From Oscillospiraceae bacterium (GTDB lineage: Bacteria > Bacillota > Clostridia > Oscillospirales > Oscillospiraceae), in contig JAFTGG010000179.1 in NCBI GenBank assembly GCA_017458025.1, positions 1 to 14,102 of the forward strand: 14,102 nt of DNA. The letters are read 5' to 3'. The position numbers were made by a program, and so were the translations under genes. The notes under the pieces were generated by a model. It did no database searches. It was not told the origin of the DNA and saw only the letters and a program-made list of their open reading frames with translations. Below are positions 6,950 to 13,916 of the stretch, piece after piece. Within the stretch, counting starts at the first letter, position 1, and each line of letters starts with the position of its first letter.

Positions 6950-8128
6950 ATGAAACGGCCTTTCTCTCCTTTGGTGTGGCTCTGCGCGGCGAGCGCGATC
7001 GCGCTCGGCGTTTTGACCGTATATGACCCCGCCGGCGTTTACGCCGGCTACGCCGCTTCTCTGGAAGCCGGTACGCCGCCCATCGCCGCGGTGTTTACCG
7101 CCGTACAGGACGGCGTTTATCCGTGGAGCGTTCCGGCGGCGCCCGCCGAGACTCCTCCCGATCCCCCCTACCGTCTGCTGACCGACATCGTCACCACCGA
7201 GGAGATGTACTCCTCCGTCGGCAACAAGGAGCCGTTTTCCGACGGCGCGGCGGAGGAGGGCTCCGCTGCCGATGGCGCGGCCGCCGAGGTAACGCCCTCC
7301 GTCGAAATCGTCTATTCCGCGCCGGAGCAGGAGGAGGGGGATGCGCCCGTGGAGGACGCCTCCGAAGGCTTTATCCCCGTGGACGAGAGCTGGTTCGACG
7401 ACGCGCTGTTTATCGGCGACTCCCACATCGAGGGCTTTGCCGATTATGCGGGGTTGCGCAACGCCACGTTTTACTATAAGCGCGGGCTCGATATCTGGTC
7501 GGTGATGAAAAAAGCGGTCGTCAACGGCAAGCAGACGATCCCGCAGGCGCTGTCGACGCGGCGGTTCGCCAAAATTTACATCATGCTCGGCATCAACGAG
7601 ATCGGCTGCGGCACGACCGAAAGCTACGCCGAGCAATACGCGAGCGTCGTCGCGCAGCTGCGCGAGCTCCAGCCCGACGCGCTCATCTACATTCAGTCGA
7701 TTTTCCACACCTCGCAGAAGAAGTCCGATACGACGGTCTACAACAACGATACGATCAACGCGCGCAACGAGGCGATCTCCCGCATCGCCGACGGCGAGTA
7801 TGTGTTTTACCTTGACTGCAACGCCGTCTTCGACGACGAAAACGGCGCGCTGACGCCGGCCTACTCCGGCGACGGCGTACACGTCAAGGCGCCGTACTAC
7901 ACAATGTGGCGCGACTATCTGTTTCAATTCGGCCGCGTTCTGCCCGAGCCGGCGGAACCGCCGGAGCAGGCGGAAGCCGGCGCGCCCGCCGCGCAATCTC
8001 CCGCGGCGTCCGGCGCCGCTGCATCCGCGACTGAGTCCGCTCCGGCGATCGAGCCCGTATCCGGCTTCTCCGTATCCGCTGACGGTGGCATGGAAAAAAA
8101 CGGCTTCGCCGTCGAAAAAACAGCTTGA
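6950..8128 (+). CDS. Membrane-anchored SGNH/GDSL hydrolase-like protein, partner of the MBOAT
   Basis: The 392-aa protein starts at ATG 6950, 7 nt after GAGG. A TTG one codon earlier is not preferred. Residues ~5-25 form one N-terminal membrane segment. A long Ala/Pro/Glu-rich, low-complexity stretch (~45-140) then acts as a tether. The SGNH domain follows: block I FIGDSHIEGF with Ser158, block III GINEIG with Asn216, and block V DGVH with Asp308 and His311, so the whole catalytic set is present. A second Ala/Pro/Glu/Ser-rich tail (~325-392) ends the protein. By analogy with AlgJ/X, DltD and PatB-type partners it would finish or edit acyl transfer outside the cell. Its stop codon lies inside the next promoter. 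Confidence 0.88.
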   Translation: MKRPFSPLVWLCAASAIALGVLTVYDPAGVYAGYAASLEAGTPPIAAVFTAVQDGVYPWSVPAAPAETPPDPPYRLLTDIVTTEEMYSSVGNKEPFSDGAAEEGSAADGAAAEVTPSVEIVYSAPEQEEGDAPVEDASEGFIPVDESWFDDALFIGDSHIEGFADYAGLRNATFYYKRGLDIWSVMKKAVVNGKQTIPQALSTRRFAKIYIMLGINEIGCGTTESYAEQYASVVAQLRELQPDALIYIQSIFHTSQKKSDTTVYNNDTINARNEAISRIADGEYVFYLDCNAVFDDENGALTPAYSGDGVHVKAPYYTMWRDYLFQFGRVLPEPAEPPEQAEAGAPAAQSPAASGAAASATESAPAIEPVSGFSVSADGGMEKNGFAVEKTA

Positions 8129-8154
8129 CATTGGCATACCGTTTATGGTATGAT
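8125..8154 (+). promoter_or_regulatory. Promoter of the tRNA-Asp/tRNA-Thr operon
   Basis: A perfect TTGACA (8125-8130), an 18-nt spacer and TATGAT (8149-8154) lie ~35 nt before the first tRNA. The TGA stop of the SGNH gene (8126-8128) is inside the -35 box, so coding end and promoter share bases. Confidence 0.85.
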
Positions 8155-8188
8155 ACGCCTCGGTCGTGAAAAGCGGCTGCGGCAAAAT

Positions 8189-8265
<77 letters not shown>

Positions 8266-8268
8266 TTT

Positions 8269-8344
<76 letters not shown>

Positions 8345-8379
8345 AAAGCAGCGGATTTCCTTTGGAAATCCGCTGCTTT
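8345..8379 (+). terminator. Hairpin terminator of the tRNA operon
   Basis: A perfect 16-bp inverted repeat (arms 8345-8360 and 8364-8379, loop TTT) begins directly after the CCA of tRNA-Thr. The stem is very strong, but the T-run is only three bases, so termination may be partial. Read-through would enter the methylase operon. Confidence 0.7.
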
Positions 8380-8431
8380 GCTATCAACATATTCGGTAAA
8401 ATGGATAGCTGTTTCGGCGCAAAAGGCAGGG

Positions 8432-8446
8432 GCTTGAGCCTCAAGC
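8432..8446. promoter_or_regulatory. Palindrome upstream of the methyltransferase operon, possible operator
   Basis: GCTTGAG (8432-8438), one base, CTCAAGC (8440-8446): a perfect 7+7 palindrome 30 nt before the first methylase gene. Its size and place suit a dimeric repressor site or a short mRNA hairpin. A TAAAAT at 8397-8402 could be the -10 box, but no good -35 box accompanies it. Confidence 0.3.
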
Positions 8447-8476
8447 TCAACAAAAACGCAAAGGAAGAATAAGGGT

Positions 8477-9517
8477 ATGCGTTTTATAGGAAACAAGACA
8501 CACCTTCTGGAGCATATCAAGGAAGTCGTTGACAGGCATGCCGCGGGGGCGTCGTCGTTCTGCGATATTTTTTCCGGAACGGCTTCTGTGGCAAGATACT
8601 TTAAACAATGGTATAAAGTATATTCAAACGATCTGCTGTACTTTTCCTATTGCCTCCAGCGAGGAACCGTTGAAAATCCGAACAAACCGGCTTTTGCAAG
8701 GTTGTCTTCCGCCCTTGGGATTGCCGCTCCGGTTCAATACTTGAATGAAATGCCCACGGGCGACATGGAATGTCTCGAACAGGATAAACGGTTTTTCCAG
8801 AACAACTACGCGCCCGCCGGCGGGCGAATGTACATAACCGATTCAAACGCGCTGAGAATCGACTTCTCACGAAACGCCATCGAAGATTGGCGTCATCATG
8901 GCTACCTTTCGGACGACGAATACTTCTACCTTATCGCGAGCGTAATCGAGGGCATTCCGTTTGTGTCAAATATTTCCGGGACATACGGCGCGTTCAACAA
9001 AACCTGGGACAGCCGCTCCAAGAAACCGTTTGCTTTGATTGATTTACCGGTTATTGAGAACGGGCGGAGCAATCTGTCTTTTAATCGGGACGGCTCAGCT
9101 CTCCTGCGGGAGATCGCGGGCGATATTTTATACATCGACCCTCCGTACAACGAACGGCAGTATCTCCCCAACTATCATGTGTTGGAGACCGCTGCAAAAT
9201 ACGATTTTCCTGAACTGCGCGGGATCACCGGTCAGCGTCCGTATGAAGCGCAGAGGTCTGATTTTTGCTCCCGACGAACGGTCGTCGGCGCATTTGACGC
9301 CTTGCTGTCCAACGCAAATTTTCAGCACATTATTTTAAGCTATAACACCGATGGCATCATGACGTTGGATGAGATCGAGCAAACGATGAAAAGGCACGGA
9401 ATACCGTCAACGTACGAAGTGAATTATATTCCATATCGCAGGTTTAAAAGCAGAAGCGCGGCCACGAAGACGGGCGAGCTGAAAGAGCTGTTGGTTTATA
9501 TCCAAAAGGAGGTGTGA
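8477..9517 (+). CDS. D12-class N6-adenine DNA methyltransferase (DPPYNERQY type)
   Basis: The 346-aa protein starts at ATG 8477, with AAGGA 11 nt upstream. Motifs run in the alpha-class order: motif X at the start (RFIGNKTHLLEHI), motif I FCDIFSGTASVA (Asp30) for S-adenosylmethionine binding, and catalytic motif IV DPPYNERQY (Asp221-Tyr224) followed by NYHVLET. This fits the D12 class of adenine methylases that modify N6 of adenine in a short recognition site. The stretch between motifs I and IV (~45-215) would hold the target-recognition region. It is the first gene of a three-methylase operon facing a nuclease gene, so it should protect host DNA from that nuclease. Its recognition sequence cannot be read from the protein. 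Confidence 0.9.
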   Translation: MRFIGNKTHLLEHIKEVVDRHAAGASSFCDIFSGTASVARYFKQWYKVYSNDLLYFSYCLQRGTVENPNKPAFARLSSALGIAAPVQYLNEMPTGDMECLEQDKRFFQNNYAPAGGRMYITDSNALRIDFSRNAIEDWRHHGYLSDDEYFYLIASVIEGIPFVSNISGTYGAFNKTWDSRSKKPFALIDLPVIENGRSNLSFNRDGSALLREIAGDILYIDPPYNERQYLPNYHVLETAAKYDFPELRGITGQRPYEAQRSDFCSRRTVVGAFDALLSNANFQHIILSYNTDGIMTLDEIEQTMKRHGIPSTYEVNYIPYRRFKSRSAATKTGELKELLVYIQKEV

Positions 9518-9519
9518 TC

Positions 9520-10416
9520 ATGGCCGGCTATATCAAAAGCCCAATGAATTACACCGGCGGAAAGTTTAAAATCCTTAAACATATCATTCCCTGCTTTCCG
9601 GCCGGGATCGGAAGCTTCGTGGATCTCTTCGCGGGCGGATTGAATGTGGGCATCAATGTGGAAGCCGGAACCATATATGCAAACGACCAGATCACCTATT
9701 TAATTGATTTGTATAGGCTATTTCAAAGCGCTGACACAGAAGCGTTACTGACTTCCATCCGGGAGCGGATCGGCGAATTTAAACTGTCGCAGACGAATGT
9801 CGAAGGATATAACGCGCTGCGCGCCGAGTATAACAAATCAAAGTCGCCTCTTGACCTGTTTGTTTTGACCTGCTATTCCTTCAACCACCAGATACGCTTT
9901 AACGGCAAGCACGAGTTTAACACGCCCTTCGGCAAGGAACGAAGCTCTTTTAACGCTTCGATCGAGCGAAACCTCGTTATGTTTTGCAACGCTCTCCGCA
10001 GAAAGCGGATCGTCCTCTCTACGGACGACTTTAGGGATTTTGATTTTTCGGTCCTCCAAGCCGGCGATGTTGTATACTGCGACCCGCCGTATCTGCTCAC
10101 AAACGGCTCCTACAATGACGGAAAAAGGGGCTTTCGGGATTGGACCGCGCGAGAAGATTCCGCGCTGCTTGAGTTATTGGATTCGCTGGATCAGGCCGGC
10201 GTATTGTTTGCTTTGTCAAATGTTTTTGCCCATAAAGGGCAGGCGAATGAGCCCCTGAGGGAGTGGAGCAGGCGTTACCATGTTGCCTACATTGATAAAA
10301 CCTACTCGAATTGCAGCTACCACTTTAAAGACCGGACGGCTCAAACAACGGAAGTCCTGATCACAAACTATGCGTGGGAGGAGCCGAAATGCGAGCAGAT
10401 GACGCAAATTCCGTAA
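9520..10416 (+). CDS. Dam-like D12-class N6-adenine DNA methyltransferase
   Basis: The 298-aa protein starts at ATG 9520, 7 nt after AAGGAGG (9506-9512) that lies in the 3' end of the previous gene; a GTG two codons earlier is too close to that site. Motif X (SPMNYTGGKFKIL), motif I (SFVDLFAGGLNVGIN, Asp35), the Dam-type recognition block RFNGKHEFNTPFG, and motif IV CDPPYL (Asp188-Tyr191) followed by SYND are all present. It is about the usual length for Dam-like enzymes. It differs clearly from the upstream D12 enzyme, so the two probably methylate different adenines, for example opposite strands of an asymmetric site. It overlaps the third methylase gene by 28 nt. Confidence 0.93.
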   Translation: MAGYIKSPMNYTGGKFKILKHIIPCFPAGIGSFVDLFAGGLNVGINVEAGTIYANDQITYLIDLYRLFQSADTEALLTSIRERIGEFKLSQTNVEGYNALRAEYNKSKSPLDLFVLTCYSFNHQIRFNGKHEFNTPFGKERSSFNASIERNLVMFCNALRRKRIVLSTDDFRDFDFSVLQAGDVVYCDPPYLLTNGSYNDGKRGFRDWTAREDSALLELLDSLDQAGVLFALSNVFAHKGQANEPLREWSRRYHVAYIDKTYSNCSYHFKDRTAQTTEVLITNYAWEEPKCEQMTQIP

Positions 10417-11402
10417 GCAGCAGGTTGTACGCTGAATCGGAACCCTTTCTGGCTGCGCATCCCGGCTTTGACGTCTCCTCCTTACCCTCGTGGGTCGCGG
10501 AAAACATTGATGCCGCCCGCGTATATGGAGCCGGCAAAAAGGGCGTCATTTTGCCGGACGGCCGAAAATATCATCTCGATAACCGCCTCAATGATATGAC
10601 CGGCAGAGAGTGGACGTTCTTTATCAACTCCGTCTTTTCCACGCATTACCCCACAAACGGGAAAGAGGCGTACGCCCATCATATCAGGAAAATACACCCA
10701 ACCCCGAAGCCGCCTCAACTGATGCGGGATCTCATTGATTTCTTTACCAAGGAAGGCGAACTGGTATTTGATACCTTTATGGGCGTCGGCGGGACTTTGC
10801 TCGGAGCGGCGCTTGCGAACAGGACCGCGGCCGGAATCGAACTAAATCCGCAATATATCGACGCATATTACCGTGCCGCGGAAGAGCTGCGCCTGCCGGC
10901 ATTTCAAACCAAATGCGGGGATTCCTTATCGCTTTTGCGGGAAAGAGAGGTCATGGAGGAATTGACCTCCGGAACCCCCGTCAGCCTGCTGTTGATCGAT
11001 CCGCCTTACTCGAACATGATGAGCAAGGAAAAAACCGGCGCGGACATTGCGGTGTATGGCAAGAGCGCCACGCCGTTTTCCGCTTCCGAACTCGACCTCG
11101 GCAACATGGACAGGCCGCAGTTTCTCGAAAAGCTGAAAGAGTCCGTAGCGCTCTCGCTCCCATATATAAAATTCCGCGGCTATGTGGTCGTCTTTATCAA
11201 GGACCTGCAGCCCAGCAAAAAAGAAACCAATCTGCTTCACGCGGAGGTCGTTGCCGCCCTCAACCAGATCCCCGAGCTTTATTACAAGGGCATGAAAATC
11301 TGGGCCGACGAATCCACAAAGCTATATCCCTATGGATATCCGTTCAGCTTTGTCGCAAACCAAATCCATCAATACATCCTGGTTTTCAGAAAGGAGAAGT
11401 GA
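10389..11402 (+). CDS. N4/N6-type DNA methyltransferase with X-I-IV motif order
   Basis: The 337-aa protein starts at ATG 10389 after GGGAGGAG, inside the end of the previous gene; an in-frame GTG at 10374 lacks a ribosome binding site. Motif X is HPTPKP (103-108), motif I is FDTFMGVGGT (Asp128), motif II is GIELN, and motif IV is DPPYSNM (Asp204-Tyr207). The motifs look like the DNA-methylase N4/N6 family (usually beta class, where DPPY comes first), yet here DPPY follows motif I. DPPY points to adenine N6 over cytosine N4 only weakly. The N-terminal ~100 residues are of unknown role. Its stop codon lies in the arm of the shared terminator. Confidence 0.85.
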   Translation: MRADDANSVSSRLYAESEPFLAAHPGFDVSSLPSWVAENIDAARVYGAGKKGVILPDGRKYHLDNRLNDMTGREWTFFINSVFSTHYPTNGKEAYAHHIRKIHPTPKPPQLMRDLIDFFTKEGELVFDTFMGVGGTLLGAALANRTAAGIELNPQYIDAYYRAAEELRLPAFQTKCGDSLSLLREREVMEELTSGTPVSLLLIDPPYSNMMSKEKTGADIAVYGKSATPFSASELDLGNMDRPQFLEKLKESVALSLPYIKFRGYVVVFIKDLQPSKKETNLLHAEVVAALNQIPELYYKGMKIWADESTKLYPYGYPFSFVANQIHQYILVFRKEK

Positions 11403-11428
11403 GGGAACCTCACTTCTCCTTTCTTTTT
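11389..11428. terminator. Shared terminator of the methylase operon and the nuclease gene
   Basis: A perfect 16-bp stem (arms 11389-11404 and 11408-11423, loop GAA) is followed by TTTTT on the plus strand. It includes the stop codon of the third methylase (11400-11402) and ends at the stop of the convergent nuclease gene (11428-11430), leaving only 25 nt between the two coding regions. Confidence 0.85.
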
Positions 11429-12810
11429 CAACTCAGCAGCGCCATGATTTCGGAGGAAAGCTTCGGCTCCTTGGCGTCGTTCATGATGAGCCGCCCATGA
11501 TGATTGAGATAGAGCAGCACTTTTTCATGGGGCAGCGCAGTTTTGGAACCGCCGAAAATCGTCAGGTACCTTTTCACGGTATATCCCGGAAAATACCGAT
11601 TGATATAGAGCTTTTCGATATCGCCGTAGCCTTCGATTTCAGTCAATCCCTCGGCAAGGGTGCTGAGCTTTTTGCCCTCCATCAAATAGACGGTCCGCTT
11701 CGCGTCGTCACGCATAATGACATCCGGAATGAGCAGATTGTGGTCGTCCTCGCCGCAATGCTTGGGCAGTGCGATCAGCTCGCCGGTGGAAGACTTAAAG
11801 TAGCCCCGCTCACACCCCGCATGGTTCTGGTAAACCTCTTGCAGGCCAAGGTACTCGCAAGCAATGTGGAACAGGATCGAGGCCACCTTTTCCGATTTAT
11901 CCTCGTAATGCCAGTATGAATCCGGCAGCTTGTAATGGGTGGGCATGGTGATGCCCGCCATTTTTATATCCAACATCTTGCAAATCGACAGGAACTTATT
12001 GTGGCTGTTGTTTTTCACCGAGCTTTGCACAACATGATGATCCACGATCTCTATTTCGCCCGTCCAGCCAAGCTGCCTTAGGGTATACGCAATGTAAGAC
12101 AGCGCGCCGATATTGGGATCATGGGCAATCTTGCCGATGCTTTTGGCCTTGTCCAGCCGTCCGGACACGGTTATCTTGTCCCCTGCTTTGTTGATCAAAA
12201 TGGGGGTATTCCCTTTGGGCGGCATACGCATCCCGTTTTTAAACTTGATCAGTTCGTCAATGGACCGAAAGGGGCTGAACCATTGGTCAACGGGCTTTCC
12301 CACTATCTTGACCTGGTTCGTCAACAGCATATTCGTGTCTAAAATGCTGGTATCGCTCGGCTTCTTCCCCTTTCTGAGCCCCAATTCGTCGTTATAAAGC
12401 ATATACAGCGGAATTTTGGGGTAGAAAGCCTTGATGTACACAAATTTTGAGCAGCGCTGACATCCTCCCGTATTTCTCGATTCATCATCGCTCGTTTTTG
12501 TTTCCTCGACGGCAAAAACCAGATGATTATTGCCGCCCTCCACGGGCGCGTCTTTTTGCACAAAAAACAGGAAGTCCAGAAAACTCGACCCGCCGCTGAC
12601 GGATTTTATAAAAACCTTATGGATCCCGTCGACACGCACGCCTTCGACTTCATAGGTGAAGGAAAATACGCCCCCGCTCCCAAGCGGCCGAATCGCTATG
12701 CGTTCGCTGCATGTGTAGTTTACGCCGAAATCGTCGTAATAAATCTGCAAAATCTGCTGAATGACCGAAGTTTTCGGCTTTTCCTCTGTCAAAAGCCAAA
12801 TGTTATCCAT
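11428..12810 (-). CDS. Putative restriction endonuclease with PD-(D/E)xK-like motifs
   Basis: The 460-aa protein starts at ATG 12810, ~7 nt after AAGGGGG. I cannot assign it to a named restriction family. Two stretches look catalytic. An N-terminal block FAVEETKTSDDESRN (Glu102, Glu103, Lys105) is followed by CQRCSKFVYI. A C-terminal block IPDV(x)12-MEGKK (Pro362-Asp363 and Glu378-x-Lys380) matches PD-(D/E)xK spacing, with beta strands around it. No ATPase, helicase or methylase motif is visible, so it would be a stand-alone type II-like enzyme. It converges on three methylase genes and shares their terminator, the strongest reason to call it their restriction partner. Codon use is less GC-rich than in the flanking housekeeping genes, as in the methylases. 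Confidence 0.65.
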   Translation of the reverse strand: MDNIWLLTEEKPKTSVIQQILQIYYDDFGVNYTCSERIAIRPLGSGGVFSFTYEVEGVRVDGIHKVFIKSVSGGSSFLDFLFFVQKDAPVEGGNNHLVFAVEETKTSDDESRNTGGCQRCSKFVYIKAFYPKIPLYMLYNDELGLRKGKKPSDTSILDTNMLLTNQVKIVGKPVDQWFSPFRSIDELIKFKNGMRMPPKGNTPILINKAGDKITVSGRLDKAKSIGKIAHDPNIGALSYIAYTLRQLGWTGEIEIVDHHVVQSSVKNNSHNKFLSICKMLDIKMAGITMPTHYKLPDSYWHYEDKSEKVASILFHIACEYLGLQEVYQNHAGCERGYFKSSTGELIALPKHCGEDDHNLLIPDVIMRDDAKRTVYLMEGKKLSTLAEGLTEIEGYGDIEKLYINRYFPGYTVKRYLTIFGGSKTALPHEKVLLYLNHHGRLIMNDAKEPKLSSEIMALLS

Positions 12811-12830
12811 CCCGTTTCCCCCTTAACGAT

Positions 12831-12836
12831 ATTATA
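12831..12836 (-). promoter_or_regulatory. Candidate -10 box for the nuclease gene
   Basis: TATAAT on the minus strand, 21 nt before the ATG. No good -35 box is seen at 16-18 nt, so the promoter would be weak or need an activator, which would suit delayed nuclease expression. Confidence 0.35.
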
Positions 12837-12901
12837 TTGCCCGGCCGTCCTGGTTTCGGAACTCCCGCTCGCCGATTTGCGGTTTTATACTGAAATGCAT
12901 G

Positions 12902-12926
12902 AAAAAGTAGAAGTATTCTACTTTTT
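12902..12926. terminator. Terminator-like hairpin upstream of the nuclease gene
   Basis: AAAAAGTAGAA (12902-12912), loop GTA, TTCTACTTTTT (12916-12926): a perfect 11-bp repeat with T-runs on both strands. It may insulate the nuclease gene, or end a short minus-strand RNA made from the hairpins to its right. Confidence 0.5.
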
Positions 12927-13103
12927 ATAGCGCCGCAGGCGCGTCAGTGTTTGCATGAGACGGCGTGCGAAGCACGCGCGATCTCAAATTGAAGTTTTTA
13001 ATTTGAGAGCAGTATCATGATAGCGGCAAAATGTGAACAAATCTACCAAAAATGCGATTTTCCGCCAAAAATTTTTGATCGGCGCCCTGCGGCGAACCGA
13101 AAA

Positions 13104-13136
13104 GGTCTCGAAACCATGCGGTTTCGAGACCTTTTT
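13104..13136. terminator. Terminator of the ferritin-like/ArsC-family operon
   Basis: GGTCTCGAAACC (13104-13115), loop ATGC, GGTTTCGAGACC (13120-13131). AAAA to the left and TTTTT to the right extend it to 16 bp and make it bidirectional. It begins at the TAA (13135-13137) of the leftward ArsC-family gene. Confidence 0.9.
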
Positions 13137-13476
13137 ACTCCCACGTTTTCCACACGTCGGGCCGGTAGCCGACCGTCGCCTGCCTGCCGTTGCGCACCAC
13201 AGGCGTCTTGAGAATCTGCTGGTTTTCCAGCACCTTGTCGAGCTTTTGCGCGTCGGTCAGATACCGCACCAGCGCCAGCGTCTGCCGGTCCTTCGCGTCG
13301 GGGTCGAGCAGGGTGTCCAGCCCTTTCACCGCCTGCGCCACGGAGGCCAGCTCGCCCCTGCTCATGCCCTTCTCCCTGAGGTCGATCAGCTGATATTTGA
13401 CGCGGCGTTCCTTGAAATACCGCTCGGCTTTTTTCGTGTCGAAGCACTTCTTGGTGCCGAAGATCTGAATATTCAT
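13135..13476 (-). CDS. ArsC/Spx-family thioredoxin-fold protein
   Basis: This 113-aa protein has the length and fold signature of the ArsC/Spx family. It begins MNIQIFGTKKCFDTKKAERY, with a single N-terminal Cys11 at the active-site position, and ends LKTPVVRNGRQATVGY with a final DVWKTWE. The arsenate-reductase consensus around the catalytic Cys (NPxCxxSR) is not present; the CFDT variant lacks the downstream Arg/Ser pattern, so arsenate reduction is doubtful and a thiol-redox role is more likely. The start at 13476 lies 7 nt after the stop of the ferritin-like gene and has no clear Shine-Dalgarno site, which suggests coupled translation. The pairing hints at a shared oxidative-stress job (inference). 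Confidence 0.85.
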   Translation of the reverse strand: MNIQIFGTKKCFDTKKAERYFKERRVKYQLIDLREKGMSRGELASVAQAVKGLDTLLDPDAKDRQTLALVRYLTDAQKLDKVLENQQILKTPVVRNGRQATVGYRPDVWKTWE

Positions 13477-13483
13477 CGGCCGG

Positions 13484-13870
13484 TTATCGTTTCAGCAGCG
13501 ACGCGACAAGATCGCCGTGACGCGTCTCGTCGTCGCGGACGCGCGCGACCTCCGGAAAATCCGCGATCAGGCGCTCGTATTTCGCCGCGGCGTCGTACTC
13601 GCCCTTGGCGATCATCGGGTACACGCGCCCTCTGCCGAGGAGTCGGTACAGCCGCGGCAGCAGAACCGCCTTGGCCTTTTTCGGGTGCAGCATCGCGTGC
13701 GTGTGCGCGTAGAATACCTGCGCATGCCGCCATTCCTCGTTCGCCAGAGCACGGAACACCTTCGCGTCGCGCTCGTCGGTCACAACCTCCGCGAGCCGCT
13801 GATACATCAGCACCGCGTCCAGCTCGCCCTGCTGGCTTTTGAGCAGCGCCTTGGTCTTTTCGTCGATCAT
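13484..13870 (-). CDS. Ferritin-like / rubrerythrin-family diiron protein
   Basis: This 128-aa protein starts at ATG 13870, 8 nt after GGAGGG. It is a compact four-helix ferritin-like domain. Likely iron ligands are Glu16 (GELDAVLMYQRL), Glu46 and His49 in EEWRHA, Glu99 in the DAAAKYE helix, and Glu115 and His118 in DETRHG. These match the paired ExxH pattern of diiron carboxylate proteins. The C-terminal rubredoxin CxxC domain of classical rubrerythrin is absent. In anaerobes such proteins reduce peroxide or handle iron. It is the first gene of a two-gene operon with the ArsC-family protein. No convincing promoter is seen in the ~90 nt upstream. Confidence 0.85.
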   Translation of the reverse strand: MIDEKTKALLKSQQGELDAVLMYQRLAEVVTDERDAKVFRALANEEWRHAQVFYAHTHAMLHPKKAKAVLLPRLYRLLGRGRVYPMIAKGEYDAAAKYERLIADFPEVARVRDDETRHGDLVASLLKR

Positions 13871-13916
13871 GTCGCGTCCCTCCCGTTCAATTTTTCAGCA
13901 CCGCGTCCACCACTCG

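Larger units (their letters stand above)
12811..13134. other. 324-bp spacer with four successive hairpins
   Basis: No convincing gene is present. Left to right it holds the nuclease ribosome binding site and a TATAAT on the minus strand (12831-12836), a terminator-like hairpin (12902-12926), GCGCC-GCA-GGCGC (12930-12942), GCGTGC-GAA-GCACGC (12963-12977), TCTCAAATT/AATTTGAGA (12982-12990 and 13000-13008), an A/T-rich stretch, and the terminator of the ArsC-family gene. GAGA at 12957-12960 could pair with TCTC at 12982-12985 instead of the downstream arm. Confidence 0.6.

Noticed and set aside
12902..13008. CRISPR-like repeats in the hairpin-rich spacer
   Set aside because: The hairpins differ in sequence and length; there are no repeated units with regular spacers.
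13135..13476. Calling the ArsC-family protein an arsenate reductase
   Set aside because: The arsenate-binding surroundings of the catalytic Cys are absent and no arsR, arsB or acr3 neighbour is present.
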